From NCBI GenBank assembly GCA_002429165.1, contig DIYV01000083.1, positions 1 through 22,047 on the forward strand: a stretch of DNA of 22,047 nucleotides, read 5' to 3'. Positions within the stretch are counted from its first letter, which is position 1; the number at the start of each line of letters is the position of its first letter. A program made the position numbers and the translations under genes. The notes below the pieces were generated by a model, which was not told the origin of the DNA, searched no databases, and saw only the letters and a list, made by a program, of their open reading frames with translations. The stretch comes from Gallionella sp. UBA6045 (GTDB taxonomy: Bacteria; Pseudomonadota; Gammaproteobacteria; Burkholderiales; Gallionellaceae). Below, one piece after another: positions 1 to 6,173 of this stretch.

Positions 1-200
1 AGCTCGTCTTCGTAAGGGGCGCTCGCCAAAGAAAACGCCCGTGTGTCGCCTTCGGCGTCAGTTTCCGCGGGGTTGATCAGCGTACAGTCCGCGAATTGGC
101 CTGCTTTGTAGGCAAACCCCTCTGGCTTTTCAAAATGAAACGCCATCGTTCCATCAGCGATTTCCCGTTTGTATTTTAATCTGACTTTGTAAATCGGCAT
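1..200 (-). CDS. FAD-dependent oxidoreductase (ferredoxin-NADP reductase-like), N-terminal part
   Basis: The first 66 or so residues of a minus-strand gene that runs off the left edge. The protein begins MPIYKVRLKYKREI and contains an Arg-x-Phe-Ser-Leu-Ala-Ser-Ala-Pro motif near residue 55, the FAD-contacting RxYS-type motif of the ferredoxin-NADP reductase fold. A second segment, GFAYKAGQF, matches the conserved 'PGQF' strand of that fold. The start at 200 has a good ribosome binding site (AAGGAGA, 8 bases upstream). Proteins of this fold pass electrons between NAD(P)H and a flavin or iron-sulfur partner. The partner and substrate cannot be read because the C-terminal NAD(P)-binding half lies outside the window. 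It is downstream of fnr on the same strand, separated by about 270 bases, so it is probably a separate transcription unit. Confidence 0.8.
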   Translation of the reverse strand, partial: MPIYKVRLKYKREIADGTMAFHFEKPEGFAYKAGQFADCTLINPAETDAEGDTRAFSLASAPYEDE

Positions 201-407
201 GGCGCAATTCTCCTTACTATGAAGTTCAGTCTATGCTCAAATATTGGGCATGTAAGTGTACAACGCAGGTCGAATATCCGACTTGGATCCGGCCAACCTG
301 GGCGAGTTGCACGCCAACGCCTGCAACAAACTCAAGAGTGCGAAAAAATGCCCCTCGATCATCGCAGTTCGTTGGATATAGGCCACGCTCTGGTAATGTC
401 ATGATTT

Positions 408-429
408 ATAGAAAACTCCATAATTGGAG
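408..429 (-). terminator. weak hairpin terminator after fnr
   Basis: Read on the minus strand there is a 5-bp stem CTCCA/TGGAG with loop ATTA, followed by TTTTC. It lies about 45 bases past the fnr stop codon. The stem is short, so this is only a possible intrinsic terminator of the dsrC-like/fnr operon. Confidence 0.3.
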
Positions 430-472
430 ACCGCTTACCCGATTTAAATTCTTAGAAAGCACAAATGAAATA

Positions 473-1234
473 CTAGCCGTGAGCGATGTTGCTGAGATGA
501 TCCAGATCAAGCAGTTGTACTTGGCGCCGTTCGGCGGCCAGCAGTCCCTCGTTCTGAAAACGGGTAAACACGCGGGACACTGTTTCTTCGGTAATTCCGA
601 GGTAATTACCGATATCGCTACGCGACATGCTCAGGTTAAATTCGGTGGGGGAGTATCTGCGCCTCCGGAAGCGTTGGGATATGCTCAGCAGGAAGGTGGC
701 CAAACGCTCATCGGCGCTCTTCTTGCCCAGCAACAGCATCAACTCCTGGTTGTCTAGAATTTCCCGGCTCAGAATCTTGAGCATCTGCTGACGGATGGAT
801 GGAATTTCCTTGCTGTATACCTCCAGCACATCAATGGGAACTTCGCACACCATCGTGGTTTCCAGCGCCATGGCTTCGGTGGTGAAGTAAGTGGCAGCGA
901 TAGCACCCAGACCGAGCAATTCACCGGGAATATGAAACCCCGTGATCTGCATCCTGCCATTGCTAGTCAGGACATAGGTCTTGACGGAACCAGTGCGTAT
1001 TGCATAGATGGTGCGTACCGTCTCATTTGTCCTGTAAAGCAACTCGCCACGTTCGACCATCCTGCGGTTCTTGATTAAGGTCTCAGGCAGACTCAGATCG
1101 ACCTCTGAACCATTGATTTCCCTGCATAAACTATGAATTCCGCAATCATTGCAGCTTATCGGTGAGCAAGATTCATTGCTTGCAGTTTTTACAAACGCAG
1201 GATCGCGTGGCACAACTCGTAGAATAGCCGTCAT
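473..1234 (-). CDS. fnr: FNR-type oxygen-responsive transcriptional regulator
   Basis: A 253-residue Crp/Fnr-family regulator. Cysteines at 28, 31 and 37 and a fourth at 130 reproduce the spacing of the [4Fe-4S] ligands of Escherichia coli FNR (C20, C23, C29, C122), so it should sense oxygen and possibly nitric oxide through an iron-sulfur cluster. The cyclic-nucleotide-like sensor domain spans roughly residues 40-150. The C-terminal helix-turn-helix has a recognition helix ITEETVSRVF with the Glu and Ser-Arg of the FNR class, predicting binding to TTGAT-N4-ATCAA. The start was set at 1234 because its ATG overlaps the TGA of the upstream dsrC-like gene (ATGA), which implies translational coupling; a longer start at 1261 is possible but has no clear ribosome binding site. 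A matching FNR box lies upstream of the nirK cluster at 2704-2717, making that cluster a likely target. Confidence 0.93.
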   Translation of the reverse strand: MTAILRVVPRDPAFVKTASNESCSPISCNDCGIHSLCREINGSEVDLSLPETLIKNRRMVERGELLYRTNETVRTIYAIRTGSVKTYVLTSNGRMQITGFHIPGELLGLGAIAATYFTTEAMALETTMVCEVPIDVLEVYSKEIPSIRQQMLKILSREILDNQELMLLLGKKSADERLATFLLSISQRFRRRRYSPTEFNLSMSRSDIGNYLGITEETVSRVFTRFQNEGLLAAERRQVQLLDLDHLSNIAHG

Positions 1235-1527
1235 AACCTTTTCATTCCAGTAATCTTGCATGCCTGCTTCACGTAGCCGTATGGAAACAGCTCGAATATC
1301 TTATTGCGCGATTCATTGCCACAATGATCAGCAAGATGTTTCATTACATGACGCACATACGGTGCCACTTGATGTTCCCCGTAATATTGGCGCATGAAAT
1401 AAATCGCGTTCCAATGATCTTTAGTAAGCTGAATATCCTCTTGACGGGCGAATTCTTCTGCTGCCGACGCATACCATTTGTTCGGATCTATTAAATATCC
1501 TTCTTCATCAATGAGCTCTGACTCCAT
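1231..1527 (-). CDS. DsrC/TusE-family sulfur-transfer-like protein lacking the terminal cysteine
   Basis: A 98-residue protein of the DsrC/TusE/DsvC family, recognised by DEEGYLIDPNKW near the N-terminus, the DHWNAIYFMRQYY helix and the ELFPYGYVKQACKITG segment at the C-terminus. DsrC carries two functional cysteines on a flexible C-terminal arm; here Cys90 occupies the inner position (CysB), but the protein stops at KRL without the penultimate cysteine (CysA) used for persulfide transfer in both DsrC and TusE. A further cysteine is at 69. It is therefore unlikely to be a standard TusE of tRNA thiolation or a standard DsrC partner of sulfite reductase. It resembles the less studied regulatory-type members of the family. 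The start at 1527 follows AGGAG with 6-base spacing. It is the first gene of a two-gene operon with fnr. Confidence 0.85.
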   Translation of the reverse strand: MESELIDEEGYLIDPNKWYASAAEEFARQEDIQLTKDHWNAIYFMRQYYGEHQVAPYVRHVMKHLADHCGNESRNKIFELFPYGYVKQACKITGMKRL

Positions 1528-1592
1528 GGCTGCTCCTGTTAAATAATTCAAAGTTTCATTGATAAATAATTTATGTATCACGTATTGACAAT

Positions 1593-1621
1593 ATCATAAT
1601 GTGATGTAAAAATGTATTCAA
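1593..1621 (-). promoter_or_regulatory. sigma-70 promoter of the dsrC-like/fnr operon
   Basis: On the minus strand, TTGAAT (1621-1616) is followed after 17 bases by TATGAT (1598-1593), giving a predicted start near 1586 and a leader of about 60 bases before the ATG at 1527. No FNR box with the correct 4-base spacer was found here. Confidence 0.55.
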
Positions 1622-1649
1622 CATATATTAATTAATTCACCGAGGTAAA

Positions 1650-1923
1650 CCCCCGGCTTTGCCGGGGGACTCACAAGGGTTTGATCTATGCGGCGGTCAT
1701 GCGAACTTTGAGATGGGCGCAGTAGTTCCCTACCTTTCAAGGGGAGGACTAGGGAGGGGATGGGTTTGAGCGGTAGAGTATATGCGCACAGAGTGCAACC
1801 CCACCCCCTATTCCAACCTTCCCCCTGAAGGGGAAGGAGCTATTGCCCGCCGCCTCGGGCGGCTCACGGTTTTATTTGCGCCTTTGAGGCGCTCACCCAA
1901 TAAGCCACCGGCTTTGCCGGTGG
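1650..1923. repeat. cluster of four short GC-rich hairpins (REP-like)
   Basis: Four perfect stem-loops with 3-base loops lie in one intergenic stretch. They are CCCCCGGC-TTT-GCCGGGGG (1650-1668), GCCGCC-TCG-GGCGGC (1849-1863), GCGCCT-TTG-AGGCGC (1878-1892) and CCACCGGC-TTT-GCCGGTGG (1905-1923). The first three are each followed directly or within two bases by TCAC. The first and last share the CCGGCTTTGCCGG core. No gene was found in this interval. Confidence 0.7.
1724..1841. repeat. large imperfect inverted repeat (MITE-like)
   Basis: The segment 1724-1768 is an imperfect reverse complement of 1796-1841: the left arm read backwards (CAAACCCATCCCC... TAGGGAACT) aligns with CAACCCCACCCCC... 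AAGGAGCT. The right arm also has its own hairpin with 8-base arms CCTTCCCC (1817-1824) and GGGGAAGG (1830-1837). It has no coding capacity and looks like a small dispersed palindromic element. Confidence 0.6.
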
Positions 1924-1949
1924 TAATTTAATTTAGACGCTTTTTTATC

Positions 1950-2492
1950 TTAAGGGCACCTCTCCAGGCTGGTGTGCATATGCGGTTGCATGCTCCACCC
2001 GACGACCTGGCGGCTATACAGGTCGAGAACAACCGCCAAATACAGCCAACCCTCTTCGGTTTGGATATAGGTGATGTCGCCAGTCCACACCGTATTCGGT
2101 TGCACAGGCTGGAAGTTGCGATTGAGCAGGTTCGGCACAATCGGCAGGTTATGCTTGCTGTCCGTGGTGACAACAAATTTACGTTTCCCCCGCGCTTTGA
2201 TGCCGTGCCGCTTCATGAGCCGCTGGATACGGTCTTTACCTACCTTGATGCCGTTTGTCCGCAGCTCTTTCCAGATTCGCGGCCAGCCGTATTCGCCTTT
2301 GCTGCCCGCATGGGATGCCTTGATATGAACCAGCAACGCTTCATCGCTGGTGCGCTTGCCGGCGTTCGCTGGCGGGGCAGTATCTTTGCGGCGTTGATGC
2401 TCAAAATATCCGCTGGCACTGACACTCAGCACTTCACATTGCACGGTGATCGGCCACTGCTTCTTGTGACGCCCAATCCAGGCGTACTTCAC
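1950..2492 (-). pseudogene. IS3-family transposase OrfB, C-terminally truncated
   Basis: A 180-residue open frame starting at a GTG that overlaps the orfA stop codon. It has the HTH_21 region ([14 protein letters not shown]... [13 protein letters not shown]) and the start of the integrase core, with the first catalytic aspartate in [13 protein letters not shown] and the strand [19 protein letters not shown]. The sequence leaves the family after HTSL and ends at an unrelated stop, so the second aspartate and the glutamate of the DDE triad are missing. A full OrfB would be about 280-290 residues. Confidence 0.85.
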
Positions 2493-2693
2493 GCTGACTC
2501 CCGCGCAAAGAACGCCGTCGCTTTTTTTAAGATGTCTCGCTCCATCTTGACGCGCGCAAGTTCGGCTCTCAATCGCGCCAATTCCATTTGCTCTGCGCTC
2601 ACCGGCTTGGCTCCCGCACCTGTCAGCTTGCCTTTCGCCGCCAGCCTTACCCAGTTATCCAGCGTTTGTTTGGGGATGCCCAATACCTTTAAA
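1963..2693 (-). mobile_element. IS3-family insertion sequence remnant, both ends lost
   Basis: Residual orfA and orfB of an IS3-family element on the minus strand, overlapping by GTGA. Similarity starts in the middle of OrfA (about 2693) and ends in the middle of the OrfB catalytic core (about 1963-1970), so both terminal inverted repeats are gone and the copy cannot move by itself. Its right edge lies about 10 bases from the FNR box in front of ncgA. Confidence 0.85.
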
Positions 2694-2698
2694 TGCAA
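2489..2698 (-). pseudogene. IS3-family OrfA, N-terminally truncated
   Basis: A 69-residue open frame containing the second part of an OrfA protein: [19 protein letters not shown] (end of the helix-turn-helix) and the leucine-rich coiled coil [26 protein letters not shown] that precedes the OrfA/OrfB junction. The usual N-terminal 30 or so residues are missing; the first few codons (MHLK) probably come from flanking DNA. Confidence 0.8.
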
Positions 2699-2703
2699 AT
2701 TAG

Positions 2704-2717
2704 TTGATCTATATCAG
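2704..2717 (+). promoter_or_regulatory. FNR-type binding site upstream of ncgABC-nirK
   Basis: TTGATCTATATCAG matches the FNR consensus TTGAT-N4-ATCAA at 9 of 10 defined positions. A GTTAAT element at 2738-2743 lies about 30 bases downstream of the site centre, roughly where a -10 box would be for a class II FNR-activated promoter. The site is about 215 bases before the ncgA start, which implies a long leader if this is the promoter used. Confidence 0.65.
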
Positions 2718-2741
2718 TACATGGATACACGTTTGCTGTTA

Positions 2742-2765
2742 ATTTGCCCTGCGTAGGGGGCAAAT
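2742..2765. other. stem-loop in the ncgA leader
   Basis: Arms ATTTGCCC (2742-2749) and GGGCAAAT (2758-2765) enclose an 8-base loop and are followed on the plus strand by an AT-rich stretch with a run of T at 2774-2779. It could attenuate transcription from the FNR promoter, but the gap between stem and T-run makes an intrinsic terminator uncertain. Confidence 0.35.
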
Positions 2766-2892
2766 AATCTATTATTTTTTAACTTGGCTGGGGCTTGGAG
2801 TATTTAGATGGGAATGATTCATCAGTGTGACTTAGTTTGCTTCAAATGGCGTTTTGATTTTTAACCTGTTGCCCGGTTTTTTTTTGCCCTTA

Positions 2893-2915
2893 AAGATGTA
2901 TTGTAAATAAATTAT
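2893..2915 (+). promoter_or_regulatory. candidate NsrR (nitric-oxide-sensing repressor) box
   Basis: The half-site AAGATGTATTG (2893-2903), a single T, then AAATAAATTAT (2905-2915) gives the 11-1-11 layout of NsrR boxes. The left half matches AAGATGYATTT at 10 of 11 positions; the right half matches the inverted consensus at about 8 of 11. It ends 18 bases before the chosen ncgA start. In Nitrosomonas europaea the homologous cluster is repressed by NsrR, which supports the reading. No nsrR gene is in the window. Confidence 0.5.
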
Positions 2916-2933
2916 TAATGGATGAAGGTGAAC

Positions 2934-3986
2934 ATGAAGATCTTTGCTGAAATGATGCGGAAAATATTGTTTTTTTCTTTCTTATTAATGTTGCCGACCT
3001 TGAGTTGGGCTGCGCAGCGCGAATTCAACCTGACCATAGACGAAGTCACTATCGATGTGGCGCCGGGCTTTTCCAGCAAAGTATTTGCTTTCAACGGGCA
3101 GGTGCCCGGACCGCTTATCCATGTTAAGGAAGGCGATGACGTTACCGTCCATGTAACCAATAATACGACGCTCCCCCATACCATCCACTGGCACGGAGTT
3201 AACCAGACTGGAAGTTGGAAGAACGATGGCGTTCCCGGTGTCACCCAGGAAGCAATCCAGCCAGGCGAATCTTTCACATACAAATTCAAAACAGACCGGC
3301 CGGGAACCCTCTGGTATCACTGCCATGTCAATGTTTGGGAGCATGTTGCCTTGCGCGGGATGTGGGGGCCGCTGATCGTCGATCCAAAAAACCCGAGCAA
3401 GCTGGAAATGAAGGTAACCAAGGACGTCATCATAATGCTGAGCAGTTGGGAATCGGCTTACGCCAATACCTACGGCAAAGGAGGCTTGCCTCAGGACGTT
3501 CCCGACTATTTTACGATCAACGCAAAGGCTTTTCCGATGAACCAGCCGATTCGCGTAAAGAAGGGCGATGTCATGCGTCTCCGTTTTATTGGCGCGGGGG
3601 ATGAGCAGCAACAGATGCATCTGCACGGGCACGACATGCTGATCGTCGCCAAGGACGGTTATCCGCTTGCCCAGCCTTACTTTGTAGACACGGTGCCGGT
3701 CGGTCCCGGCGAGCGTTTCGACGCGATCGTTCAGATGAACAATCCCGGTCGCTTCATAATGCACGATCACATCGACAAACACATGTCGAACAATGGCGGC
3801 ATGATGGGCGGGACGATGACCGTTGTCGAATATGAAGGAATCCCGATGGAGCCATGGTATGTATGGAAGGACAAGGTTTACGACCCGAACTTCTTCTATA
3901 GCGAATCAATGAAACAGGGATACGGGCTTTTCAACAGCGCGCCGTTCATGGGCAAGCCCGTCGAGCAGGGAAGAAGGAGGAGATAA
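2934..3986 (+). CDS. ncgA: two-domain multicopper oxidase NcgA
   Basis: A 350-residue exported multicopper oxidase and first gene of an ncgABC-nirK cluster. Residues 1-26 form a signal peptide ending LSWA. Domain 1 has HTIHWHG (82-88), then WYHCH (127-131), His137 and Met143, which supply both trinuclear-cluster ligands and a type 1 copper site (Cys130). Domain 2 has MHLHGH (228-233) and HDHIDKH (277-283). The HDH replaces the usual HCH, so domain 2 keeps trinuclear ligands but has no type 1 copper. This is the pattern of two-domain 'blue copper oxidases' with the type 1 site only in domain 1. In Nitrosomonas europaea the cluster is needed for NirK-dependent nitrite tolerance. The start at 2934 has AAGGTG in front; an in-frame ATG at 2922 lacks a ribosome binding site. 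The C-terminus ends in four arginines encoded over the next gene's ribosome binding site. Confidence 0.9.
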   Translation: MKIFAEMMRKILFFSFLLMLPTLSWAAQREFNLTIDEVTIDVAPGFSSKVFAFNGQVPGPLIHVKEGDDVTVHVTNNTTLPHTIHWHGVNQTGSWKNDGVPGVTQEAIQPGESFTYKFKTDRPGTLWYHCHVNVWEHVALRGMWGPLIVDPKNPSKLEMKVTKDVIIMLSSWESAYANTYGKGGLPQDVPDYFTINAKAFPMNQPIRVKKGDVMRLRFIGAGDEQQQMHLHGHDMLIVAKDGYPLAQPYFVDTVPVGPGERFDAIVQMNNPGRFIMHDHIDKHMSNNGGMMGGTMTVVEYEGIPMEPWYVWKDKVYDPNFFYSESMKQGYGLFNSAPFMGKPVEQGRRRR

Positions 3987-4021
3987 ACATGCAGCAAAAA
4001 TCATCAAGGAGGAAGATAAAT

Positions 4022-4702
4022 ATGCAGCGGATTATGTTTGCAGCTTTGCTCGGTATTTCCGGAGCCGCCCTAGCTGAAGGAGGAATGCTACAGAAGGAAT
4101 GTTCATCCTGCCACAACATCACCGGGCCGGTGGCTCAGACGCTTAAAGAAGCTTTTGCCAAGCAAGGCCCCGACCTTTCCTATGCCGGCAACAAATACCG
4201 GGAGGAATGGATTGTTTCCTGGCTGCAAAAGCCAGTGCGGATCCGTCCCGCCGGAATGTATTACGGCGACCATATCAAGCCGGGCCCCAAAGGCGACGAG
4301 ATCGACCCTTCAACACTCAAGGACCATGTCGCACTCTCCAAGGCCGACGCGACCAAGGTTGCACACGAACTGATGGAGCTCAAACCGCATGATGACTTGA
4401 TCGCCAAGGAAAAAATCGAACCCGGCACGATTTCCAAGCAGATGGGCGAGATGGCTTTCGACAAGTTCCTGGGCTGCATGGCCTGCCACTTGATCGAGCC
4501 GGAATACGGCGGGCTGTCGGGCCCAGAACTGTATACCGCGGCCAAACGATTGCAGCCGGAATATATCGCGAGCTTCATCCGCAGCCCGCAAGCCTGGGAG
4601 CCGAAATCCTGGATGCCGAACAAGCATGTGTCGGACGTCAATATCCAGAAGATGGTGAACTATCTTGAAGTACTCAGCAAGGAGACTGCAAATGCTAAAT
4701 AG
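4022..4702 (+). CDS. ncgB: diheme cytochrome c NcgB
   Basis: A 226-residue periplasmic cytochrome c with a signal peptide (residues 1-18, ending ALA) and two heme-binding motifs, CSSCH (27-31) and CMACH (152-156). Methionines that could act as distal heme ligands occur in both halves (for example WMPNKH after the second heme). It matches the position and type of ncgB, which probably carries electrons between the quinol/cytochrome pool, NcgA and NirK in the periplasm. An in-frame ATG at 3989 would add 11 residues and also has a strong AGGAGG. The start at 4022 was chosen because it sits directly on the signal peptide and has AGGAGG 8 bases upstream. The gene overlaps ncgC by 11 bases. Confidence 0.88.
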   Translation: MQRIMFAALLGISGAALAEGGMLQKECSSCHNITGPVAQTLKEAFAKQGPDLSYAGNKYREEWIVSWLQKPVRIRPAGMYYGDHIKPGPKGDEIDPSTLKDHVALSKADATKVAHELMELKPHDDLIAKEKIEPGTISKQMGEMAFDKFLGCMACHLIEPEYGGLSGPELYTAAKRLQPEYIASFIRSPQAWEPKSWMPNKHVSDVNIQKMVNYLEVLSKETANAK

Positions 4703-5045
4703 ATTTTTACTGGTGCTTTTGCTGGCGGTCATCTCCGCTCAAGCCCAAGCCAAGGAGACCGCCACCGACAACTACAAGGCTTACTGCATGCAATGCCACG
4801 GCATGGCAGGCAACGGCAAAGGCGTGAACATCCGCGACATGTCGGTCATGCCCCGCGATCATACCGATGCAAAAGCGATGTCGGGGCGATCGGATGAAAC
4901 GCTGTTCAAGGTCATCAAGGAGGGCGGGCCTTCCATCGAGAAGTCGGTCTTGATGCCGCCCTGGGATGGGGTTTTCAGCGACGAAGAGATCAAGGATCTG
5001 GTTCAGCACCTGCGCATGTTGTGCAAGTGCAAATTCGGAACCTGA
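4692..5045 (+). CDS. ncgC: monoheme cytochrome c NcgC
   Basis: A 117-residue class I cytochrome c. Residues 1-20 are a signal peptide, and CMQCHG (32-37) is the heme-binding site. The MPPWDGVFSDEEIKDLVQHLR segment is the usual C-terminal helix preceded by a methionine that may be the axial ligand. The protein ends with two more cysteines (CKCKFGT), unusual for this fold. The start at 4692 lies inside the ncgB 3' end, with GGAG 7 bases upstream, so translation is probably coupled. It is the third gene of the ncgABC-nirK operon and a likely electron donor to NirK or acceptor from NcgA. Confidence 0.88.
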   Translation: MLNRFLLVLLLAVISAQAQAKETATDNYKAYCMQCHGMAGNGKGVNIRDMSVMPRDHTDAKAMSGRSDETLFKVIKEGGPSIEKSVLMPPWDGVFSDEEIKDLVQHLRMLCKCKFGT

Positions 5046-5151
5046 TGGCGGTTGTAACACGGTGTCAGGGCGGCTAGTAGCAAGACGTAGCACAGAGGAG
5101 GAGAAGTTGTTCGTAGTTAACTATTATTCATATTTAGAGAGGTAAATAAAA

Positions 5152-6093
5152 ATGCATACATTCAAGAAGGCAATCCTTGCCATCATGGCAGTCGCTGCAC
5201 TTTTTTCAGCACAGCAGGTATTTGCAAAAACCGTCAAAGTCACGATGACGGCCAAGGAAGTTGACCTGCCTGTGAACAACAAGGGCGATGAAATGATGGC
5301 GGCCTGGACTTTCGATGGCTCCATGCCCGGCAAACCGGTTCGCGTAAATGAAGGCGACACCGTCGATTTCACATTGATCAATCCGGCTACAAACAAGAAC
5401 TCGCACGCGATGGACTTTCACGCAGCACAGGTTGACGTGCTGAATGAATTCGCGCCGGTCAAACCGGGCGACAGCAAGCATTTCATTTTCAAAGCCAATT
5501 CTCCCGGCGTATTCATGTACCACTGCGGCGCAGGCCCGATGGTTCAGCATATCGCCAAGGGCATGTACGGCGTAATCATCGTCGATCCCAAGGACAAGAA
5601 GAACTATCCCAAGGCCGACCGTGAATATGTCCTGATCCAGTCGCAATACTTCCCGGATACCGAGAACGTCAATGCCTTGCTGGAAAACACCGGCTGGAAA
5701 GGTTCGCTGATCAACGGCAAGAAGTTCCATTACGACCCGGTGCATGAACCTAACGCAACCCAGGTGCTGCAATCCAAGCCCGGCGAGCGCGTGCGCATTT
5801 TCTTCGTGAACGCGAACATCAACAATCCGGTCGCCCTGCATCCTATCGCAGGAATCTGGGATCGCGTGTACATCGGTGGCAATCCTAAGAACGTGCTGTA
5901 CGGGATCCAGACATACAACGTCGCCGTTGCGGAAGGCGATACATTCGACATCGTTTCGCCGAAAGACAGGCCGACCAACGTCGCGATCGTCGATCACGCG
6001 ATGGGCGCGGCATTGCGCGGTGCGATCACCGTGCTGATGAACAAGCCTGATGCCGATCCAAAGGCGGGGCGCGGCGAACTGGTCATTCAGTAA
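5152..6093 (+). CDS. nirK: copper-containing nitrite reductase NirK
   Basis: A 313-residue periplasmic enzyme that reduces nitrite to nitric oxide. Residues 1-25 are a signal peptide. All copper ligands are visible: type 1 His85, Cys125, His133 and Met138; type 2 His90, His124 and His282. The catalytic second-sphere residues Asp88 (in SHAMDFH) and His230 (in ALHPIAG) are also present. The Cys125-His133 spacing is one residue shorter than in the Alcaligenes/Achromobacter enzymes, and the protein lacks a long C-terminal extension, as in the Nitrosomonas-type NirK. It follows ncgC by 106 bases, with GAGAGG before the ATG, and is followed by a strong terminator, so it is the last gene of the cluster. 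Without nor or nos genes in view, the role could be nitrite detoxification or partial denitrification. Confidence 0.95.
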   Translation: MHTFKKAILAIMAVAALFSAQQVFAKTVKVTMTAKEVDLPVNNKGDEMMAAWTFDGSMPGKPVRVNEGDTVDFTLINPATNKNSHAMDFHAAQVDVLNEFAPVKPGDSKHFIFKANSPGVFMYHCGAGPMVQHIAKGMYGVIIVDPKDKKNYPKADREYVLIQSQYFPDTENVNALLENTGWKGSLINGKKFHYDPVHEPNATQVLQSKPGERVRIFFVNANINNPVALHPIAGIWDRVYIGGNPKNVLYGIQTYNVAVAEGDTFDIVSPKDRPTNVAIVDHAMGAALRGAITVLMNKPDADPKAGRGELVIQ

Positions 6094-6113
6094 GCTTGTT
6101 GTTGTAGTATTGG

Positions 6114-6141
6114 GGGAGGCATATGCCTCCCTTGTTTTTTT
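6114..6141 (+). terminator. rho-independent terminator after nirK
   Basis: The perfect palindrome GGGAGGC-ATAT-GCCTCCC (6114-6131) is followed by TTGTTTTTTT. It ends the ncgABC-nirK transcript and separates it from cusBAF. Confidence 0.9.
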
Positions 6142-6173
6142 AACCCTTTGCATCAAGTTACCGGGCAACGAAC

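Noticed and set aside
226..402. Minus-strand open frame of 58 codons between fnr and the FAD reductase, starting MTLPERGLYPTNCDD
   Set aside because: No ribosome binding site at a usable distance, no recognised motif, and its length is within what chance allows.
1583..1600. Possible FNR box in the dsrC-like/fnr promoter (TTGACAATATCAT)
   Set aside because: The half-sites are separated by three bases, not four, so the geometry is wrong for FNR.
2866..2890. Terminator in the T-rich stretch before ncgA
   Set aside because: The nine-T run follows GCCCGG without a matching upstream arm, so no stable stem precedes it.
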